From Paraspadella gotoi (taxonomy: Eukaryota > Chaetognatha), in NCBI GenBank assembly GCA_051294375.1, contig CM119268.1, positions 15,218,172-15,282,171 on the forward strand: a stretch of DNA of 64,000 bases. The letters run 5' to 3'. Shown here one piece after another: positions 1 to 11,700 of this stretch (position 1 is the first letter of the stretch; each line of letters opens with the position of its first letter). Both the position numbers and the translations under genes were made by a program. Below the pieces are notes generated by a model, which was given only the letters and a program-made list of their open reading frames with translations, was not told where the DNA came from and did not search any database.

Positions 1-1648
1 CAGAATTGCAATTTCCTCGCCTCGTCCAACATCGCCTTTCGTCTTTCCGCCTGAAACTTTGCCTCCTCTAAATCGATGGCAACTCTCTCCTCTTCCGCTT
101 TGCGTTGCTTTTCCTGCAGAAAGAAAAGAGAATTGGAGAAGAGAATCTGGAGATTCGAGGACTCGATTGGCCAGTGGCCTCCAAAGGCCCTCGGGAGGCC
201 AACAGGGACCCAAGAAGCCCCCGAGAATCCTCTCGAGAGGCCGCCTAATCCGGATCGTCTTTACCTTGATCTTTTCTAGTCTCTCCCGATGAAGACTCGC
301 GGCGTTGGACCTTGCTTTAGACGCGATCTTGATTTTCCTTTGGTCTTCGAAGAATTTTTGCCTCTCCTCCGCCTCTCTGAATGGTAAGGTGAGGTAAGGT
401 AAGTCCACAGTTACAATTGCGTTACAAGGTCGATGGCGAATGCTAAGAACCTACTTTTGACAACTGGAGTTAATATATGTTTAATATTGAATATGATCAA
501 CGTAATGAATACCAGGGCTTTGGTCTGTGTAAGATAAACATTAAAAATATATCTTTAAAAGATAGGATAAGCAACAATGAAGGATCACCATTTGGTGATG
601 GCTCGCCTATACCTGGATATTGGGATTAAAGAGCCGAAATCCATGAAGGGTATAGGTTCCCAACTGATGACCTTCCCATTGTATAAACATAATAGATAAA
701 AAATATTCAGAAATAGAATAATTAAAAATTAGGATAAAGGAAAAAATTTATTTTCATTAAAGTATTTTAAAATTATATTCATGACATAAAGGTGCCCCTA
801 TAGACCTTTCCCCAGTATGTATCCCTATCAGAACATACAATTCTACTTTGTAGTCTTATCCCTATTAGTTTAAAAAAAAAAAAAAATCATATATAACTTT
901 GGTCCCCCATCAAAAAATTATCCATTCCCACCCCTTTCTGTTCAGCCTATTAGATATTATGATTTTTCATTAATGACTTTCTAACAGGAATGATGTGTGA
1001 TATCTATTAGAAAACTAGGACAGATTGTAATCTAACCTTGTGTTGTGTAGATGCTCCCTCTATTTCCAGAAGACAACACTGACTTCCCATTCCCAAAATG
1101 AGTTATTAGATATAATGATAAGTAAAAAATTTTTAAGAAAGCAATATATATATTTAAAGAATATAGATTAAATAGTAAATCTTTCATAAAATATAAAAAT
1201 AAAAAATAAAAAATAGTGAAACAAGTAATTTGAAAATTTTCATAAACAAATTCACTGTGTCAACCTCACAGACGAGATCTCACCTCTCTGACTCGGCGAT
1301 GGTTTCCTTCATCCTGAGGATTTCTTCCGGCGAGATCCTCGTCGTCCCTCGCAGATCTTCGGTCGGAACAGGTCGTTCAGACGCGAGTAGCTCCTCCACC
1401 ATCGCCACCGCCCTCTTCAAGGGTTAATTATTAACTTAATCTCGATTAAAGCTTTCTTTACGTAAAATAATTTATTGCATACATGTATCTGTTTCCATAC
1501 TTAACAAGTATTCCGATGAACATTATTTTCGAAGTTATTAGATCAAACACATCAACTATACTACCTTGGGATCCATATCCTTTATCGAGGGCTTCGTCGT
1601 CGTTTGCTTAGGCGAACCCCTCCGCCTTCCAAACTCTACCAACGCCAT
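1..1648 (-). CDS. CFAP210: CFAP210-like coiled-coil axonemal protein, 5' part (4 exons, runs off the window)
   Basis: Reading the minus strand gives a start codon at 1648 and four exons joined in frame: 1565-1648, 1284-1414, 265-376 and 1-113 (continuing beyond the window edge). Donors (GTAGTA, GTGAGA, GTAAAG) and acceptors, including a strong pyrimidine tract plus CAG before 113, agree in phase. The protein starts MALVEFGRRRGSP and becomes a charged helix rich in Glu, Lys, Arg and Gln, with stretches such as EEERVAIDLEEAKFQAERRK. That spacing resembles the CFAP210/CCDC173 family, a microtubule inner protein of ciliary and flagellar doublets; the family call is from memory of its motif style, not from a search. 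A long coiled coil of another axonemal family is the main alternative. A (CT)n tract lies about 160 bases upstream of the ATG. The track's plus-strand ORFs here are shadows. Confidence 0.55.
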
Positions 1649-1807
1649 CGAGTTAATTTGTAAATTAGCTTTTATTTATCCAATTAGTTTGAGGCATTCT
1701 ATCAGTAAAAATGTTTTCGCTTTTCATAAACATTCGTTTTGTTTCCTTTGATTCGGTTCAGAGCGACAAAAATAATGGGACCATCAGTAACTATGACGAC
1801 AGATCAA

Positions 1808-1911
<104 letters not shown>

Positions 1912-2241
1912 CGGCTCTGCTCTTCCTCCTCCGTAAGCATTTCTGTTCTCTAAAACTTATAATTTATGTATATTTTTTTCGTCCCAGTCTTTCATAATAA
2001 CTAAATAAGTGTAACTAACTGAATCTCTTGGGGCACTACTTAAGCTTATTGAGGGATACTATATACTTAGACGTCAATAGGTAAAAATCTCATATCAATG
2101 GGTACTAACTACTTAATTCTTTTCAAGAACTTCCAAAGAAATGATGATGATATGGAGAAGTAGATCATGATCGTTGTTTATCGAGATTATTTTAAGCAAT
2201 CGTTAAAAAAGAAAGATTTATGTTTTACTTATCGTTTCGTG

Positions 2242-2529
2242 TCAATTTCCACGATGATGAGAAAGCAGGTTCGATTCTTCTTCAAAAAAGCCTCGTAGAT
2301 AGGTTGCGATTTCGATCTGAGGTAAACCGAATTGACCACCACGACAACAACAACAACAAAAACTATGAAGACTACGACGAGGTTCAATACAATTCCCGGT
2401 TTTCAATCGAGGGAAAAAAGTAAGAATACAATCCCGATGTCGTGTCTTTATAATAATTCGTGCGAAGGCGACTTCATTAAAAGTAAGTAAAGAGACTAAG
2501 GTTAAAAGAAAAAGGATTTTAATCTCCAA
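2242..2529 (-). CDS. Candidate small secreted peptide ORF (95 codons)
   Basis: The ORF begins MEIKILFLLTLVSLLTFNEV, a convincing signal-peptide shape (short charged start, hydrophobic core, small residues near a predicted cut after AFA), followed by a basic segment with scattered Cys. Part of the Cys run comes from a CAA/GTT-type trinucleotide repeat, and a plus-strand ORF overlaps most of the region, so the downstream portion may be chance. No family is recognised. It could instead be a first exon that splices before the repeat. Confidence 0.25.
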   Translation of the reverse strand: MEIKILFLLTLVSLLTFNEVAFARIIIKTRHRDCILTFFPRLKTGNCIEPRRSLHSFCCCCCRGGQFGLPQIEIATYLRGFFEEESNLLSHHRGN

Positions 2530-2884
2530 GAGATGATATAACCTGTTGATCCGAGAGATGGATTAACTTTCCATAAAATTTTGTTGACCGGACTTTCATT
2601 TTCGTCGCAATTCGGGGCCCGCGATTCGAACCCTTGACGTTCGAAAGAGACGCAGCCGATTCGACAACATTTTATATCTTCTGAGTGGGAAAAGCGGTCA
2701 CTGTGGGCTCAGTGGACATTGGCTGGAGTAATACATATTAAATTATCCCCATTTCTCCACATACACCTGACCTCGGAAACGATTTAAACCGACCGAACTA
2801 ATAAGAGAATCTTACGCGTTCGCAAAATAAAATCCGAAAGCCAATCACATCCATCCAAACTGAGTTCACAATCTAATCTAAAAA

Positions 2885-3668
2885 ATGTCGGACATGGGCT
2901 CTCCCGATCGATCCAATACCAAGATGTCCAACAGAGATTCCCCCGCGGCGGTGCTTCCTCTTCAGGACAAACTCCAGCGACCTCGAATCTCAAATTTGTC
3001 TCAACGTCCCTTCAGCGACGAACTTTGGGCTCAACCGTCTCACAATTTGGGGGCCTTTGCTCCGGCCAGGGTCACGGCTCCCGCGGGATTCGCCAACCTC
3101 GTCTGGGCCTTGTCCAAAGAGGTTAGAGTTGCCGTAGGTGGAGGGAGGCGGGAGAAAAGAGAAACTCGGTTTTCAATGATCTCCTCTTTGGATCGATTCT
3201 CAGGTCATACGCTTCAACGTTCGCGGCACGCCGGAATTCAATCATTTCTCGGCCGAGTTTTTCCGTCGCCTCGTCGCCACGAGATCCGGCGCCGGAATGG
3301 AGGAAACGCGGCGCCTCGTTCAAGAAGGAGTCAGTTTCACCGACGACGCTGCGACCGACGTCACCGACGCCACGGACTACGCCACCGACGTCACGGCCGG
3401 ATCCGACGACGTCAGGGGCGCCGGCGACGGAGAAGAAGAACGCCCGATTTTCTTTGACGCCGGCTGCGCCGTCGACGCGGAATCGATGGAAAGTGGAATC
3501 GAGCCGAGCAAAGCGGAGAGCGCCGCGACTCAGACGGGCGGTTGGGGTCGCGGAGACGGCGACGTTTCCATTGCATTTTCTGGACCGGAGTTGCAGCGGT
3601 TCTGGTTGGAAGCGACCAAAGCCGGGGCTTTTGCCGCGAGAGAGTTGGGTTACGAGAAGCACCTCTGA
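2885..3668 (+). CDS. Unrecognised 233-residue protein, two exons
   Basis: Exons 2885-3121 and 3204-3668 join in frame: donor GAG/GTTAGAG, acceptor GATTCTCAG/GTC, an 82-base intron, phase 0. The reading frame is open through the join and stops at TGA 3666-3668. The N-terminal exon is polar, with phosphorylatable Ser/Thr and Pro (MSDMGSPDRSNTK...). The second exon starts VIRFNVRGTPEFNHF, passes through an acidic Asp/Thr-rich low-complexity stretch (TDVTDATDYATDV) and ends with a likely amphipathic helix, LQRFWLEATKAGAFAAREL, and KHL. No signal peptide or membrane segment is visible. GC content is clearly higher than in the flanks, which supports coding. It converges with the ADAMTS gene and diverges from the CFAP210-like gene. 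I do not recognise the family. Confidence 0.7.
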
Positions 3669-4055
3669 AGGGGAGAGGGGAGACAATTGAAAGGGAAAGG
3701 AAAAGGGAAATAGAACTACAAATGGGAAGGTAGAAAAAGAAAGAAGATAGAAAAAGGTGATGTTACCTTCGTCACGCTAAATTAGCTCTATATGATTTAT
3801 AATGGAATGGGCGCTTCCAATTGACTGATACTGAGTCATACTCTCTCTCCCTTTCTCTCGTTCTTCCTCTCTCTGTCTCTCTCTCTCTCTCTCTCTCCTC
3901 TCTCATCCCTCTCTCCTCTCTTTCTCTCTTCTTCTCTCTCTCTCTTTTCCCTCAGAAACTCTCTCCGCCCAAAATAGGGAAGCTGCTCTTATCCACTTTT
4001 TATCGGAAGGCGTAAAATCTCGGAAGATTGTAAATCTTTTATGGGAAGAAACAAA

Positions 4056-4101
<46 letters not shown>

Positions 4102-4816
4102 AAACAACACCCTAACTTCATTTTATCGGTCTACCGTATAAAATAAGTAACAATGCATAAATTATCATAAAGAAAGCAAACCAAGCCTCTTCCGAGCGTT
4201 CTCCCTTCAGCATTTTTCGCTATTCGCTATTTCGCTATTATTGATTTACAAGTTAAAACTCCAGTAATTCCATATCTAAAAGAGTCGATTTAACTTATTT
4301 TTTAAAAAATCTACTTAAAATTTACACGCACGTAACCACAACACACAAATATCCGCGAGCTATACTCACACGCCCAACCACAACAACTAAAACCCAATTA
4401 GCTGAAAGCTATTATTTAAATAGTCACAGCTCCGCCCAAAAAGCCAGGGATCGTAACATCCGTGACATTTACCGGCTTCACTCACACAAAACTAAAAACG
4501 CACACAAAAACAAGAGAAATTTGATTTTTTTTTGTTGCCTGATTATCAATTATCCTCTGTTCTCTTTCTTTCTTTTAAATTTTTCTTTCCTTCTCTCTGA
4601 AATAATCATGATCTATAATGTTCTCTGATTATAGTACAAAAATCGTTTTATCCTTGAGCTTTTTCTAACTCCCCAAGTAAATATTTTCTTTTGGGCGACC
4701 TGTTAATTCCCTTTTACCATCAGTGGTCGAGCAAGATTTGGAACTAATTTGCTTTACTTATGGATATCACTTCTCTCCCGATTTCTAAACCAATTTGGAC
4801 CGCCCTAACTTTACAT

Positions 4817-4874
<58 letters not shown>

Positions 4875-5770
4875 AACACAAGGGATGATTTATGACAGTC
4901 ATTTCTCTTTTTATTTGGTATTGTTCATCTCGATGCCTGTGATTAGCATAAATGAGTATAATCAGAAAGAATGAGATGATACATAAAGAAAAAAATCGGA
5001 ATATAAATGTTATTTCTACTATTTGGTACAATGTCTTTTTAATAGTAAAAATGACGAGAAGAAAAATACGCATCCATAAATTTTCTATGAACAGGCAGAT
5101 AAATAATTTTCGTTAAAAATTTTTGGACTAATTTTTTTATTTTTTGCTCGAGGAAGAAAACATCTACGGATATTCTAAAACATCATAAGCTATTACAAAA
5201 AAATAAATACTACTAGAAAAAAAGGACGATGAAAAGATCTTTCGCCGAACTAAATGAAAAAAAAAATTCGGTGCTGAACGAAAGAAAAGCCTAAATATTT
5301 AACCTTTGCCCTTTAAAACTCAAAAAAAGGGATAAGTCATCAAAAATGATAATTCTATTTCTACTATTTGCTAACAAATGAGAATCAGTAATCCCATGCA
5401 ACTAAAGAATAAAAAAAAAATCAGTTGTACAGAAAATTTAAAAAAATGGAGGATGGGTCAGTCAAAAATAATTATAATAATTATAATAGTGAAGATAATG
5501 ATAGTAATGCTTTACAAATTAAAATATTTCACAGAACTGTGAGTTGATTGTTATTCATTCATCGCAATCTTATTATAAAAAGTTTTCCGCACAATGAATT
5601 AGGGTTAAAAAAAAAAACAAAAACAAAACAGAAAAAAAATGCGCTTCTCTGGTCTTTCGATCTCTTTTAAGAAAAAAATTCACAATCGGAGGATGACGTG
5701 AAATAACCTCAAAGTCTGACGAGGTATTTTACGCGTATGATTGCCCCAAATTCCTCGCGCCGTCGGGACA
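3669..5770. other. Intergenic region between convergent genes
   Basis: AT-rich DNA between the 3' ends of the 233-residue gene and the ADAMTS gene. It contains three CT-rich tracts (3841-3948 interrupted, 4059-4099 nearly pure, 4817-4874 with one GT interruption) and A-rich stretches. A possible extra C-terminal ADAMTS exon (PLAC or GON module) was looked for here and not seen. Confidence 0.6.
3841..4874. repeat. Three (CT)n-type tracts
   Basis: Simple pyrimidine tracts at 3841-3948, 4059-4099 and 4817-4874, separated by unique AT-rich sequence. All have CT on the plus strand. Confidence 0.9.
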
Positions 5771-8700
5771 TCACTCTCGCCCGGTCCATTGCGACCGACC
5801 GACCACGCCAGACCTGGGCCACTTGCCCACTTGGGCGTCGCAGGGCTGCGTGTTGCATCGAAGCGTGTCGAAGGGTCGCTCCCGGATGTTGCACGACGAG
5901 CTGGGCATGGGATGTCCGGATCGCCACTGACAGGCCACCTGCCGCGTCTTGACTCCTCCACCGCAGGTTACCGAGCACTCTCCCCACTCGGTGTAGTGCC
6001 AGACGGGGCAGGGGCCGGCGTGGCACTCCGCCACGTCCCGGGGTCGCCAGCGTTTGTCGCAGCCCAAGGCGGGACCGTTTTCGTCGTGACACTCGACTCT
6101 GCGACGCTTGACGCCATTGCCACAAGAGGAAGAGCAAGGCTTCCACGACCACGTGAGCCACCGCAGAGTCCCAACCACCTCGTTGTTGTCGATTCTCGCC
6201 ACATCAAAGTTGCTATTGCCACGAACGCAAGCTTGACGGTTGCAAGCTTGCTCCGAGATTGGTCTGAGCTCCATCTCGCAGTCATTGGCCTCAGTCTGCT
6301 TGTCCAGCATGATGCACTTGACGAGGCGCTTCTGAACGCCCTCTCCGCACGTGACGGAGCAACCGTTCCACTTGCCCGTGCGCCAGTGGCCGCATGGGGT
6401 TCTGTAGCAATCTTCAATTTCCGCCGGCTTGGGGGCACTACACTCTTCAAGGGCTTTGACGTTGTTGACGCTGTCGTAACATCGGACGTACCGCTTGCGA
6501 ATTCCCTGACCACAGGTTCTAGAGCAAGAAGTCCAAGCGCCTGTACGCCAGTAGGTTTGGGCAGAGGGGCGTTGGGGCAACGAGGGAGCAGGAGATTGCG
6601 GTGGACGCAGATTGCTGCTGCCGCTACTCGTCGGTCGTCGTGGACGCGATGAGCGTGACCGCGGTCGATTGAATCGGAAGGAATGACTGGGGTTGCGTGA
6701 CGGCGTTGTAGGTGGAGCCGGAGGCGCCTCGCACGGTGGCAGGCCGCAATCTTCTACGTCTATTGGGCGGATCTGGTTGCTGCAAGACTGATCTTCAAGG
6801 AATGTCCGTCCATCGGCAGCAATGCACTTCACCGCCCTCATGTGGGTGCCCTTGTCGCAGCGGCCCTGACACTGGGACCAGGGGCCTGTGGTCCATCGGG
6901 GACATGCCTCAAAGGGACATTCCGCGACTGGACGGGGTTTTTGGCTCGAATCACAGTGTTTGTACGAAACGTCGCGACCGTCGCGGGTGCAGCTAACCTG
7001 AAGTGGAGATGAAAAGTTTAAGATTAAGATCTAAAAGTGTTTGACTTCAGAAACAAGAACCGTTAAGTTCAAGGCATCGCACTGTTGTAACTTACTGACA
7101 TGGAGATTCATGTAACTATATAAGTACTTAGTCGGGCATTGCATAAGCTATTAAGCATGATAACTTCAGTCGTGATCCGGCGGCTCATTGAGTAATATTA
7201 TCTGCTCATGACCATTAGATACCGGGATTGAACCCGAAAAAGGTAATCTAATTTATCATTTTATTTTTATCTTTCATTTTTTCTCCGTCTTTCAACTTTC
7301 ATATTTTACATTTTATGCTCAATAAATTCGCACCTCATTTTCCCCCAGATTTTTCCTCATTCTTACAATGATAATTTTAAATGTCCAAATCTTGTAATAA
7401 AGGCTAAAACCATTATCTGATGAAACAATTTCTAATTTACCTAAAAACATTTTTGAACAAAGTTTTATTCGACAAAGTTTCAAGTTAACCCCAAACATGC
7501 CGCCAATGCTCACCGTCCGGTACTTCATCGCCTTTCCGCAAGTGGAGGAGCACGCCGACCACGGACTCGTCCGCCACTCGGGACAAGGCAGCGGATTGCA
7601 GCTCTGCTCCGACTCTCTCGGCACGTTCTCGCATTCGGCTTCCTCGCGCCGGTTGTTGTCGTTGTCGTAGCACTGAGCCGTCCGGGTCCGTCGTCCGCCT
7701 CCGCAAGTCAGACTGCACTCGGACCATGGAGAGTAGACCCAGTGGACGACGGGGCAGTAGCCGTGGCACTCCAGCCGTTCGGCCGGCTTGGCTCCGTGCT
7801 CCTTAATGCAGTAGTCATCGGAAACGTACTTGATGACGCCGCCCTTCTTGAAGATTTTGCCGCATTCGATGGTGCGCATCTTTGTGCCTTTGCCACAAGC
7901 GGAGGAGCACTCCGAGGTCCAAGTCGTCAACCAGGTCAGGGTGCAGTTGTCTCCGCAGGGAAAGCGGATGCGCGGCGGACGGGGAAGGTGGGAGCAGCGG
8001 AAATCTGCCACCTTTTAGAGAATGAAAAGAGAGTTGAGGAAATCCGTTCGAGTTCAGAAATAAAAAATACTTTTTACAAAACCCACCGTTTGTTTCGTAT
8101 CCTCTCTGATGCACAACAGGATTTTCTCCATCTGGCCATTACAGACGTGGGAACATCTCGAGTACCGTACAGTCCGATGATCCCATCTGTAGGTCACTTT
8201 TGAAAGTTGGACTCCAGACTCTTGAATCATATACTCCCACTGGACATTGGGGGGATGAAGTTGACCAACAGACAGCACCTGGATCAAAAACGGATATATG
8301 TTTAGATTTATTTAAATGTAAAGTGAAAATCGAGAAAAAAATTGTTATTTCTTTGCCTACCAGATGAAAAATATTAAAACAAAGTAGTATTGATAATTTA
8401 TTCATGATGAAATAGCACTGTACTTCGAAGACTTCCGTCTTCCTCTAAAGGGCAAATATGAAATGAAAAAAAAAAAATAAATGTCAAGAAGACCAATACA
8501 CGGAGTTAAAAGAGTGAAGTGATGTGATTGGTATTTTTTTAACAAATCATCAGACGTCTAGCCAATCACAAACAACTATCCGCTTTCACATTAACCAATG
8601 ATCAACGGAAGCAGATCGACATCGGGGATTGCGAAGGAAGATCAAAAGCCTCTCTTCATGAACTTGAAGAACCGGACCTTCGTCGATCCCTTCATCATCA

Positions 8701-11700
8701 TGAAACTAAATGAACAAACAAAATCGAATTTGAAACAAAATACAATAGTCAAAATGAAATGAAAGAATTGAAGAATTCAGTCAATGGCTAAACACCGGTA
8801 TAACCGATGACTTAAATATTAAAAAATAATATTAAAGAAAAGATAAGAAGATATTAATATTATGTTAAATATATGTCTTCTTCCAAATTTTTATTGTCTT
8901 TTTGAAACCTGTTCCTTCTTTGCTGCCCCTGGTTCAGAGATTTTTCATCTGGCATGCAGAGACAATCAATTCTCAGTTATTATTAGACACTAATCCTGCC
9001 GGAATCAAAACTTTAGATTTATTGGTATCAAATTTTCACCTGTACTATAATATCCTCTGGTAAGATGTGTCCAGGTTGCAGGAGAATCGTCTCAGTAATT
9101 TGATTGGATCCCGAGTAAGTTAGCTTAACGTTGCCAATCTTAATGTCTTTTTTGAACATGCTGACCATGAACTTGCCGTTGAGCAGGTATCGTTGAGCCG
9201 TCGTCATCAGCGCCAAATAATTGTCGTCATCCTTGGAATCGTGATAACCTTTTTGTGTTACCTGGAAAAGAAAATTATGGAACTAAGAACTTGAGTAATA
9301 GTGTTTTAAAGGTTTATTTACATTTTATTTATTTATATTTAAAAAAAAAATAATGAAGCAAAGAAAAAAATTAACAGTTTTGATATAAAATAAAAATTCT
9401 TGGCTAAGGCTAACATCGACAGGGGATTCCGAAATTACCTTCAGGTAAGTGGCCCCGGCCGGAATTCGATGAATGGTGTTGTAACCGTAGCGCACTTCGT
9501 TGTAGCTGCCGTTGATTTTCTTGCAAAAGGAGTTGTCTCCGCCGCAGACTCCGCACTTGTCTCGGGTCAAATTCGAGTTGAGTTTGTTGTCGCATCCCGC
9601 GCGCACGCAGATTCCTTTCACGCACACGTCGTCCGTGTGCGGATTGCACTTGGTTCCGTCTCGTACCTCGTGAGTCAAGGGAAGGTAATATTATAGTTTG
9701 GAGGATGGTGCTTAAAATATTATAGCAAAATTCCCTACTTACCTTGGGTGCCAATTCGTAGTGATGCAACGTTCCGTTGATCCGGCAGATGAGCTTGCAC
9801 TGCTCGCTCAGCGGAATTCCATTGTACCTCGGAACCCAATGGGAATTAGGATGGAAGTGTTCCAGTGTTCTAAAAAAACAAAGCTTTTTTTTAAATTTAC
9901 AGATCGAATTGGAATCTATAGTAGAGCGTAACATTCTTTGAAATATTATACCACTTCATTGATAGGGAAGCCAGGTTCACCGGGAGTGAATAAATAAGAC
10001 TGTGAGAGAGTCTTGATTGAAAGCTTGCAGAAACCTGCTATGTTATTATCTTGTAAGTGTGATGGAGGCCTTAAACCACCAAAGCCTGTCAAAAGTCAGG
10101 GACAAGATAGCTTATTTATTAAATGAATGGATAATTTTTATATTGGTCGTACCAATTTCATAATGTAAAATTTTTTTTTTGCAAAATTACTTCATCAATT
10201 CAATCGTAGCCTAAATAAGCCTAAGTAAGCCTAAATAAGCCTAAGTAAATATACTTAAACGTGGTGTTTGGTCAGGAACCTGTGTTTCCCGTTAAAGCCG
10301 GCGCATTGTTCGGCCCGAAAGTCCTCGAATTTCCCGCCCGGCGAACAGTCTTTGGGGTTGCACGATCGATACTTTTCCCGCCAACCCGTGCAAAACTTTC
10401 CCCCGTTCTTAGGCTCAGGATTTGTGCAAGACCGTTTGGAGACCGCGATTCCGCCCCCGCAGGGCCTGGAGGATAAGAAGCCTTAAATGAAATTTGCTTC
10501 AAAAATCCTAAATTATGATAATATAATTAATTAAATAGTATATATATATTTTTTGAAATTTATATCAATTCTGACTGTAACTAGTTAACCAAAGCCATTT
10601 TGTTCACCTTGAACAAGGACTCCAAGTGGACCAATCACTCCAGCCCCCGTCGACACGTTGTTTATGGGTGGCGATGTCCACGAGCTCACAACTCCCTCGC
10701 CAGCACCACTTGTGGTGATCGCACGGAGATCCATCCGCCCACGGCATGTGGTGAGTACGGCAGCCCGTGTTCTCCGCCCCGCGCGGACCCGTGCACCAGA
10801 GCCGCTTGCATTTGGGCATGTAGGGGCAGACTTTTGATCCAAGGCCGAAGACCAGCTCGCACTGGACGTTTCCATTATAGAGTTCACCGGGCAAATTCAG
10901 TGCCTTCTTGTCGACCTGAAGGGAGTAGAAGTTGTGAGATGGTGCTTACTGCTTAGGTTACGACTTGATTTCGGAATTGTCTCCATTCTTCACAATCGAA
11001 TCACGATCTAAAATTCATCTGGCGCAACCAACGTCTGTTACCACTGCCTACAACATTGTACACCAAAATCCGATACCTGACTCTGCAATGCCTCGTGAGT
11101 TGGTTTGTCTGTGAGGCACTCCCCGTTGCCCTTGTCCAAAAATTCGGTGAGGTAGTAAAGGCTGCAAGCCGACCAGGACCACGGGTGAGTGTGATAGTCG
11201 AGAGTCGGGGCCATCACATGATACAACTGGTCACGTGATCGGAGCATGTGCTCGCGGCACTTGACGTCATCGTCGTGCGGCATGTTGAAAACGTGACCTG
11301 AGTCATTGAAGGCGAGTAAAGATGTTGCTCACAAGACAAAAACATTAAAAAAAAAAAAGAAATTAAGAAGCAAATGAAAACTGAAATTAAATTAAAAAAA
11401 AACTTGTAAGAAATTAAACAAATGTGTTTGAATAATGAATATATCACTGCTAAGACCAAAAAAAAAAGAAAAAAAAACAACTAATGACGAATAGTAAAGT
11501 CTTCTCTCACTTCCTCACCAATCTCGTGGGCGATCGTAAAGGCTGTGGACAGCCCCGAGTCTTCGCTGATGGCGCAACTCCTTTTTGGGTCGCACATGGT
11601 CCCAAGCTCGGCGAGGCCAAGAGTGTCGCATTTGCCCACCGACCGACAGATGTCCTCCCGCGTAACCAAGATGGCCGTATCGAAATGCAGCGGGTCCGCG

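Noticed and set aside
2590-2645. tRNA gene on the minus strand (GGTTCGAATC B box)
   Set aside because: The T-arm does not pair and no acceptor, D or anticodon arm could be built; at most a decayed tRNA-derived element.
5741-6652. 303-codon plus-strand ORF
   Set aside because: Antisense shadow of the TSP1-repeat exon of the ADAMTS gene, whose reading frame shows conserved W, C and CSxTCG motifs on the other strand.
7195-7245. tRNA-like T-arm CGGG-TTCAAT-CCCG on the minus strand
   Set aside because: A short hairpin with a six-base loop and no cloverleaf; not a tRNA gene.
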